This document shows, piece after piece, positions 56,566 to 64,000 of a stretch of DNA of 64,000 nucleotides. The stretch covers positions 1,240,001 through 1,304,000 of the forward strand of contig NW_020194691.1 of the NCBI RefSeq assembly GCF_002865645.1, in the 5' to 3' direction. The number at the start of each line of letters is the position of its first letter. Position 1 is the stretch's first letter. The notes under the pieces were generated by a model. The model ran no database searches. It saw only the letters and a list, made by a program, of their open reading frames with translations, and was not told the origin of the DNA. Both the position numbers and the translations under genes were made by a program. Source of the stretch: Hyaloscypha bicolor E. Taxonomy: Eukaryota > Ascomycota > Leotiomycetes > Helotiales > Hyaloscyphaceae.

Positions 56566-57396
56566 CGTGGTGTCATGTACAACGTGGCAAAGAGTAGAAG
56601 AAGGAAATGGACATTAAGGAACCTCCAACGCGAGTCGCGTGGTCTGCGGGCATAGGAGCGTCCGTCAAAACATCTGGAGGGTAAGTTTGTACAAACAGAG
56701 TAGACGTGTTATGTTCATGAGTGATGACTGTGCCCCCGGGTGAAATAAATTGTTTGTGGTAGTTTCGGAAGTCGTGGTTGAGGCGCGAATTTAGTTCCGC
56801 AGGTAGGCCGATAAGAGAACACCCGAGGATTAGCGAAATTGTCACGTGCACATGGCTTGAACAAAGGGGTGACAAGCTGTGCGGGGAAGATTAATGTTTA
56901 TAATAGCTTTTTAGTTGAGGTGTATATAGATAGAGCTATTGTGGTTTTGCATTAGAGCATTAGCCTGACATGGAACTGGTGCTTTGTTCTAAGCATGCAG
57001 CAGAACCGGATCGCAGAAAGCCAAACAGGATGCGGGAGACTTCTCTGAGGTATTCTTCATAGCTATTTCTTTCACGTATCGTCAAAAGTTAGAATCTGGA
57101 TTTCTATGACCACAAGTCTTCATTATTTTGGGTATTTCTCGCTGTAGACTTTACTTTTGAGGCAGACCGCAATATCCTGCCAGTCTAAGCCTTTTGCGAG
57201 GTTGCAAACCATGGATATGCTCACTTCCGGTGTGGTATCGAAGGGTGAGAGGTATGGATGCCTCTTGACCATTCATGGGGACCTTCCCAGCCAAGCTTCA
57301 CTCAGGCAATATCTTCCATGGTTTCAGCAGCCCTTTAACCATTGTTCCCATTCAATTCAGAACCCCATCCAACTCAGATCATCTCAACTATGCATA
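56566..57396. other. Intergenic
   Basis: SPT2 promoter and LSM2 3' flank. A minus-strand frame at 56573-56875 overlaps the SPT2 leader and has no signature. Confidence 0.45.
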
Positions 57397-57903
57397 TCAT
57401 TTCGCTTTCGACGCCTGATTCGCGGCTTCTCTCCTTGTTGCTATTGAAAAGAAATTAGCAGTTGGTGGAGAGAAGAGGAACTGGGTCAACAAACCATCCT
57501 CCAGCAGCGCTGTATCTACCGCACTACCAGGCAAATGCACGTATCTGACCACACTACCTCTGATGAAAACATTCTTGACCGAGGACTATGAACAAAAGCA
57601 ATCAGCATGCGCTTCAAAGCCAGGATACCAGGGGTTTTTGAGGCTCTACCCCGCCAAAGCTTTGTACTGACCAAATGAGGATACTTCAGCTCTTCCACCA
57701 CTTGTATATCATCGAGCTTGATGTTGAGGTACTGGTCGACCGATTTCAAGGTCCCACGTATCTGAATATCGTTCTTGAGCTCGACGGTGACTTCGTGGTC
57801 AACCAATGTCTTGAAGAAGCTGTTTATTGAAGGTGAAGATCAGCACACGGTCAACTAGGGAGACGAGGAGTGGCTTGGATCGCACTAACCTGAAAAAGAG
57901 CAT
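57397..57903 (-). CDS. LSM2: LSM2, U6 snRNA-associated Sm-like protein, 98 aa
   Basis: Four exons: 57890-57903 (14 nt), 57672-57819, 57495-57585 and 57397-57440; phases agree and give MLFFSFFKTLVDHEVTVELK, then NDIQIRGTLKSVDQYLNIKL (Sm1 motif), DDIQVVEELKYPHL, SSVKNVFIRGSVVRYVHLPG (Sm2) and DTALLEDATRREAANQASKA before the stop. This is nearly invariant LSM2. It forms part of the Lsm1-7 (mRNA decay) and Lsm2-8 (U6 snRNP) rings. Half of the gene is intron. The continuous frame over exon 2 would otherwise read into intron sequence. Confidence 0.96.
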
Positions 57904-60038
57904 CTTGAGACAGTGAAGGAGTACGCAAGGATCCAAGGTCTTTGGCCGTTGCGTGATGCTGTGTTGAGGTCGTTGATGTCACGGATGTCGTCGAATTTGA
58001 AGGGGTGCCTGACGAAGTTCAGGCACCAAACGCCTAAACGATGACGAGACAGGGGGCATGACCTCTGAATAGAAAATGCCCGGACTCGATCATCTTGGAC
58101 CGCGCCAATTGTATATTTCAGCGGATGAGAGATACAACTACCTCAGAATGCTTGAAGTTACGAAATAAATGCATATTGTACCGCCTGCGAAAGGTCTGAA
58201 AGTACGAGGTAAGCACATCAACTCTGCATCGTGCTTTTTAACCCAGACGAATCAGATAGTTTTCTGAGTCTCTAACCTTACAGGAACTTCACGGGTTAGC
58301 ACCCCTGCGTCGTAGTTGTAGAGATATGCAGGATTCCGCACAGGCCGGAGATTTACATTTTTGTATTCCCTCAAACATTTCTATCCCATGCGCTTTTCGG
58401 CAAAGCCGTCTTTGTTTACCTAGAGGGGTTCGGAGTGCGCGATTAATTGTACAACTCTGGCAAGGCTAGCAAGACAGCATCATGGCTTTGAAATGGACAC
58501 CCTCTTGACTTTGAGCCAAGGCTGAAAGTATTGGAAGTTGCACCGGTCAAGAGAACGCGACCTCGTCTACCCTCAACAGCAAGCACACCCCATGGCATTG
58601 AGCCGTTCCACAACCCACATGGACCCCTTTTCCTCTTGTTCCGCCCAAAGTATAACCGAATGACTGGGACTCACTGTGTTCTTTCAAGCTTTATTTCGTC
58701 TCCAAGGCTCTGGATTTGGTTCGGAGAAGGGCCGAATGCCATCAGATATTAATGGGAGACAAATCGTCCACGTCTTCTTGTGTTTGGAGGAGATGTTTCC
58801 AGACAACCACTAAGAGTCGGGAGATTTGTATCTCCTCCAAGCATCCTTTCAGGAACACGTTTCATTGTCTCGGGACCAAGACACGGCATGAATAAATCCG
58901 TGGTTGAGATGATGGGGCAGGTAGTTTATCTCTCACTCAGACTCGGATAATCATCATGCTATGTAAGTTATAACTATTCCCTCTGTTAGGTGTCGCAATT
59001 CCTCTACACATATTCAATCAGCAAGTCCTTCAGCCTACGTGCTCTGAGAATATATAATGTGGGGGTCATCTTCCCACCTTCTGGACACAGAAAGCTTTGT
59101 CTATGGTGGTGGCGAGGGACATCCCTGCATGACTCCCTGGCACTTCCTGGTGGTCTTGAATTACGGCGCTAGCTCCTTGGGATGCATTCTGCACGGATCG
59201 TACTCGACATATTTTGTATTATGTTCCTGGAGTCTGTTCGGGGAAACATCCTTGCTTACTTTGGAGGCACAAACTTCCATTGGACGAAGCCCCTACCCCC
59301 CTCACCTCTTGCCCAGGGCTCACATGCCAACAGCTGCAGGTAAGAAATTCAACGGGTAAAGTCCACCTCCCAAAACTGACTGCCATGCAGATATACCCTT
59401 CGAATCTATGGGCCCGACAACCAATGAGCAGTAGCTTGAAACGTGGCATATCAGTTTGTGTTCAGCGTGCGGATGGCCTGATTTCTCTAAAACATTTCTT
59501 CCAGGCTGCTCGATATATCTTGACCCAAGGCACAAAACTCATCCCCGTGCGCATTTCGAGATGCGAACGCGATGACGGAGGACCAAAGTCGGGGTCATGG
59601 GGCTGGTAAGGTTCCCATTCTCTCGGACCAAGAACCTCGATCATTTGTAGATTGGCGGTCTGAGAAACATACTGAAGTCATTTCTCTCTTCGCCAAGTAA
59701 TTGGGGGCGGGACGAACCGCCGGGGTGCAAGCGAAGCAAGTAGGTTCTGGGATGATTCGTGCTCACCTTCCCTGTATTCGCAGTTGGCAATATGCAAGAT
59801 CTTACACATGCAACCTTTGTTGCTTCAAATAGTGTCAGACGGACATACTTCCAACTTTTGAGGTCTAATTTGGTCTTGCATTCTCAATCGGCTCAGATGG
59901 GCGCCAATACCCATAGATAAGCATCTGTTCCAGCCCTATTTTCTCACAGACACACTATTTAGAATCTCATTCCCTGCGCCCTCTCCCTCCGATACCTTTA
60001 CTTTCTAGCACCCATTTTCAACATCATTTCTTTCCAGA
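57904..60038. other. Intergenic, 2.1 kb
   Basis: Promoter of LSM2 and of the pathogen-related gene. Frames at 58531-58752 and 59214-59609 have no family resemblance. Nothing called. Confidence 0.45.
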
Positions 60039-61024
60039 ATGGCTGCCACTGCAGTCGAGCCAGCAACAGTCGAGGTTCCAGGTCTTCCAGATTACGTTCT
60101 TGACCCCAATGCTACCTTGAAGGATGCTACTGCCACCTGGAGACATGGCAGAGCTCCCGACTATTCACAGACCCGCAAGGTCTACGAAGAGAGTACGTCA
60201 ATCTCAAGTTACCTCGGGATCACATCAAACTGCTTCCATATTCTGGTTCACGCTGGCCAGACCGCCTCTCTATCCTTCCTACTAATGATTCCTAGCCAAA
60301 ACGAAGAGCCATGAGGCAGCAAGTCTTCCCAACCTAGTCGAGAATCTCGTCAAGAACTGGGAGGTTGAGGCAAGCTTCAAAAGCGATATTAGTGACTGGC
60401 GAACCATCGATCGGCCCAACTACACCTTTTCGATCAACGGAGGCCCTCCCCAGTCAGCTGAACATATGCTCAAAGTAGGAACTTACAACGCCATCATCTC
60501 GCCCAACGATTTCTACAGCCCCGAGAACTCAGACTTCTCCTCCAGCCACAAGACCTTTAAACGCATGATGCCGACATTCGCATGGGAGGTCTTGGGTGTT
60601 TACAGTGGACCGCCGGTAGTGGCGTTCAAGTGGAGGCACTGGGGAACCATGAAGAATGACTACGTCGGATTAAATGAGTGGGTTGCTCTTCGAGGAGTGC
60701 TGCTTATGCTGACAATGACTTAGCAAAGGAGAGAAGGTCACAGCGAAAGCCCACGGGGGACTCATCGAGATCTACGGCATTTCCGTCGCTAAAGTCGACG
60801 AAAAACTTCGCATTCAGAGTGTGGAGACATGGTTCGACCCGATGGAGATGTTCCGTCAAATCGCACCGAATGGCATCGTCAACAGAACACCACACGTCCC
60901 AGTCGCTGGGGAAGACCTAACCTCACAGCTCTTTGGCGACGAGGGTGAGGATGTTGCGCATGGGCTTGAGCATTCGCATCTCAGTGCAACAGATGGTGCA
61001 TGTCCCTTTGTTGGGAAGCAGTAA
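60039..61024 (+). CDS. SnoaL-like pathogen-related protein, 278 aa
   Basis: Exons 60039-60192, 60296-60677 and 60724-61024; phases agree. ATG 60039 (MAATAVEPATVEVPGLPDYV). A short helical N-terminus (TWRHGRAPDYSQTRKVYEET) is followed by the conserved cone-shaped fold: LPNLVENLVKNWEVEASFKS, IDRPNYTFSINGGPPQSAEH, AWEVLGVYSGPPVVAFKWRH and EIYGISVAKVDEKLRIQS, then WFDPMEMF. These blocks match plant and fungal 'pathogen-related' proteins with an NTF2/SnoaL-like fold as I recall them. Function in fungi is unclear; it is not a classic PR enzyme. The intron 2 donor (GA|GTGGGT) is weak but restores the frame. Confidence 0.83.
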
Positions 61025-61825
61025 AGGCTCCATGGATTCGTGTCGTGAGTTTGATTTCCGATTTGGCGGCGCGCAAAATAGTACAAGGATTCTCAGAATT
61101 CTGTGTTTTGGATGTTTCAGATTTGGTGGGAAAGTCTTCACCCTGCTGCAGTCTCTTATCTGAGATCCTCTGGGACGCTGCTCCTGGCCCGTCCCAGAAA
61201 AGTAGGTTGGGTGGAAAGGTTCGTAGGATTGAAGTCTGTCAGAGAGTGCCTATATACATATAGATGCCTAAGGCCATTACGGTCCGTGTGTCAGCATATC
61301 AGCGCCTGCAAGCTAACCATAATATTCTAGCATATACTTGGCAGCGGCTGAATCTTTAAATTTTATGAATGTCAATTGGCTGGCGCCTTCTTCGCGTTCA
61401 CCACATCAACTGACAATGCTCCCCACACCCATCCCTGCTTCTGCCCTGAAACATCTTCCTCTGCACTTAGGTGGGATTTTTCTTGCAAATCACGTGCACA
61501 ACACCTGGTCTTTTCCATGGCCCAACGATAAGATCTTATCGCGATAAGAAAAAGTTCAACCATACGGAGTATATCTCGTGGCCAACTCCTAGCCACAGAA
61601 ATGAAGGCAGTTCCTCATATTTTGTTTGCAACCCTCGACTTCGAGTCTCCACCTCAAGGCAGTCCAATTCAACCTTGAGTTTTTCATGGATCCAGGACCT
61701 CGTCAGGCGATCATTTTTCGAGGGCAAATTCACTCAACTTCTGCCTTTTCTGAACTCCCCTCTACACATTCTTGGGACTTGGGACTTCAACTACAACCTC
61801 CCAATTACTTGTACTTTGGACTTCC
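61025..61825. other. Intergenic, promoter of the DUF6606 gene
   Basis: Includes a cluster of GATA motifs at 61527-61548. No gene seen. Confidence 0.5.
61527..61548. promoter_or_regulatory. Palindromic triple GATA-site cluster
   Basis: GATAAG at 61527, CTTATC at 61535 and GATAAG at 61543 lie within 22 bp, with GATAAGATCTTATC forming a perfect palindrome. Fungal GATA factors (for example AreA-type) bind this core. It lies about 280 bp upstream of the DUF6606 start and may regulate it. Binding is inference. Confidence 0.45.
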
Positions 61826-63538
61826 ATGTCCTATACGATGGCCGCGTCACCTGGGGACTTTCTAGAGTCACTCTTCAACCATATTGCGCTGCCTCCCCGT
61901 CTCCCAGGCCGACAAGATACAAGCCTCGGCCGAGTCGAGCGTGGCCTCGTCGAACGCCTGCTAGATGCAACTGTCAAATTGTCACGTCTTCCACACAATG
62001 ATTCTGCTGACGAGTGGGAATCACTTCGTCGTTCTCTTGAGACTTGTAGGCGAGTCAATTCGGGTGGCAGGCTCACCAAAATCTCGCTTTTGACGGCCCT
62101 GCGAGAACTGCAAGGTCGAGATTTCATCGCTCTTTATATTACAGAGCAAAATGCCGCCCTCATCATCCGACTACAAGAAGAGTAAGTTGCATATCATTAT
62201 CTACTAGCCCCCCTCCCCCTTTGGCCCTGACTAATGTTTTCCTCTTCTACTAGTGGTGATTCGGTTTTATTCGAGGCATTTGAAGCTTCCCCTCTGTCCG
62301 AAGATGTGCTTGCTTCCAAGAACGCCCTACAGTGGGACTTCCCTGGTTCCGCCGTCGCGATTCCAATCTCCGAATACGAAAAGACCTCGTTCCAAGATGA
62401 GCTGGCGACATTCCTGGAGAGGGCAAGCACCGAGTCGATCAAAAGATTCGCTGCGCATACGAACAAAGCTGGATCCTTCGCATTTGAGAGCCGGGATACT
62501 GTCGACCCCGCGCTCATCACACAGATGCTGATGACACTACTGGAAGTCAATGGCAGCCGAGCATTTCCTCCACTACTTCAAAAACGCGTACGGGATGATG
62601 TTTGCTGGAGCGACGGAGGCGAAAAGCCCTGGAGACGATGCCCTTTCTGGCTGGTGCTTCGCGTCGCCGTGCACAGACACCTGTCCATTACCCTTGGTGG
62701 TGACGTTGGAAGAATACAATACAAATTTCTGATTTGCCTCGTCCTCTCACGCTTTCTTGACGAGTGCCTTGGTCAGATAGGCCTTGATCTCGCGGTCTTT
62801 CTGAAAACCAAGCTGTGCCGCCGTCTTGTCAAACTTGAGGTTGACAAAGAAAGAGCCCCAGCCAACCTCTCCATTCATTACGAATACTGGTTCACGGCTC
62901 TTGGGCCAGACTTCCGCAGATATACCAACACTGCTGCAGAACAGATTAGTGTGGCTTGGGAACCCTTTAAGAAGCGTATACAGCGCCCCATCCTCACCCT
63001 GCCAAAATATGCCGACCCACGGCACCTTCTCTTATCGCTGCCCAGCAGCAAAGATTATATCCAGCGAGTTCTAAACGAGCCTTTTTATCGATATACTGCA
63101 CCTCCGTTTGTTTCTCTCTACAAGCTGCCGCAGGATTATCAACTCTCCTCCACAGTTCCAAAACCTGGGACAGCCTTCGCTAATCGATATTTCAGACTCT
63201 CTGAGATCGAGACCGAGATCGAGCTTAGAGAATCGTTCGATGTGTCCGCCCTGGCCACGGATATTCTCTGTGAGCAACGTTGCATAGAGCTTGCTACGGA
63301 GATTGAGAATTATCTAAGCACTGTTGGGGATGCTTACGATAGCAACCCCGAGCAGAAGAGTGTTATGCTCATCACGGTCATGGAACTTTGGGTAGGAATG
63401 GACGCATGTGCTGCAAAGATGTTCAGTTTGCTGAAGGACTATAATCCAGGTATTCCCTCTGATATTTTGGACGACCTGCAGATAGCTCGCCTTAAAGATA
63501 TTCAGCGTATTCACATGATCCGAGAATATCTATCATAG
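61826..63538 (+). CDS. DUF6606/DUF3638-type protein, N-terminal part only (546 aa)
   Basis: Exons 61826-62181 and 62254-63538; phases agree. ATG 61826 (MSYTMAASPGDFLESLFNHI) and LPPRLPGRQD match the start of the very large fungal proteins often labelled ubiquitinyl hydrolase. Then ITEQNAALIIRLQEEDGDSV, ALQWDFPGSAVAIP, FAAHTNKAGSFAFESRDTVD, PALITQMLMTLLEVNGSRAF and RVRDDVCWSDGGEKPWRRCP, all from the DUF6606 region. The frame ends REYLS then TAG at 63536, where the family normally continues for about 2,500 more residues with the peptidase region. The following frame reads RRRIL and stops again. So it is either a truncated gene or the first piece of one broken by an insertion; GC-rich foreign-looking DNA follows at once. 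Confidence 0.8.
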
Positions 63539-64000
63539 CGACGTCGCATCTTGTGAAGAGGGCGAATATCCCACACTTTCTTCATTTCATTATGGGGGGC
63601 AAGCCCCCCAAACCCCCCGGGCCTCGCTGCGCTCGAAAAAATCTCACTTTTGGCACCACCACCACACCAGAAAGGCCCGCCACCACGGCAGTGGCCCCCG
63701 GAGGGCCAGCGGAGCGTCACCAACGCCCTTTTGCCTCGCCTATATTAGTCTCGAGCTCCCCGCTCCTTCAGCTGTTTCCCACGAGAACACCACCTCTAGA
63801 GTCATGATAGAATCCGATCGACGACAGCACTGAGGAGATTTGGTCCGCAAAGACGTTAAACTACGATGACAATACCCAGCGCGGGGAGGTCGCGTCCTCG
63901 AAAAGCTGGAAGAGTACCATTGCGTTCCTCGTACTACTTAATTACCAAAGTGAAACTTTTAGTACCAGCGCCCTCTACGGCAGTACCACAGCCCCACGTG
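63539..64000. other. GC-rich hairpin segment at window edge
   Basis: GGGGGGC at 63594-63600 pairs with GCCCCCC at 63603-63609 across two bases, followed by a C-rich run and CTCGCTGCGCTCG. No gene seen. Its abrupt start just after the DUF6606 stop suggests the edge of an inserted element, but the other edge is outside the window. Confidence 0.4.

Noticed and set aside
59214..59609. 131-codon plus-strand frame
   Set aside because: Cys/Pro-rich composition without pattern, overlapping opposite frames of equal quality.
1..64000. tRNA, rRNA, CRISPR or riboswitch
   Set aside because: I looked for tRNA T-loop patterns and regularly spaced repeats and saw none; the DNA is eukaryotic, where CRISPR is not expected.

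Overview
The window is nuclear DNA from a filamentous ascomycete, probably a Leotiomycete (Helotiales-like; this placement is inferred from the look of the proteins, not computed). Genes sit on both strands with no operons. They are interrupted by short GT-AG introns (about 45-105 bp, occasionally longer), and the protein families are typically fungal: HET, Zn2Cys6, fungal STAND-type N-termini, GH128 and GH5. I saw no tRNA, rRNA or CRISPR.

Layout. 1-10.3 kb is a decay zone: a HET C-terminal remnant, a broken GH128 glucanase, two intact genes (a nuclear-looking 281 aa protein and a 7-TM membrane protein), a dead MFS transporter and a frameshifted 2-hydroxyacid dehydrogenase. 11.8-15.6 kb holds a complete Rad53/Cds1-type checkpoint kinase (FHA-kinase-FHA). 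16-20 kb holds a secreted FAD oxidase, a STAND N-terminal relic and a membrane protein. 20.9-28.8 kb looks like a small carbohydrate-use set: a Zn2Cys6 regulator (with an apparent 1-nt frameshift), a sugar transporter and a divergent secreted GH5 enzyme.

29-36.6 kb is the most dynamic part. A hAT-type MITE with an 8-bp target duplication lies beside a HET gene carrying one premature stop. Then comes an island of nested non-autonomous transposons, each inserted in the next, and then an intact HET gene on the other strand.

37.5-52.5 kb is mostly conserved cellular genes: an amino-acid permease, the ER exchange factor SIL1, a chromodomain protein, a mitochondrial complex I subunit, a SET protein, a flavin-reductase-like protein, a Cys-rich membrane protein and an ankyrin protein with a STAND-like N-terminus. 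54-63.5 kb holds a C2H2 relic, histone chaperone SPT2, LSM2, a SnoaL-like pathogen-related protein and the N-terminal part of a DUF6606/DUF3638 protein that stops early.

Exon boundaries were placed by eye from GT/AG sites and reading-frame continuity. Where I say that phases agree, the summed exon lengths are a multiple of three. Two genes (2-hydroxyacid dehydrogenase and Zn2Cys6 factor) fail that test by exactly one base; these are either real lesions or assembly errors. The recurrent theme is loss or invasion of self-recognition (HET/STAND) and accessory genes beside intact housekeeping genes.
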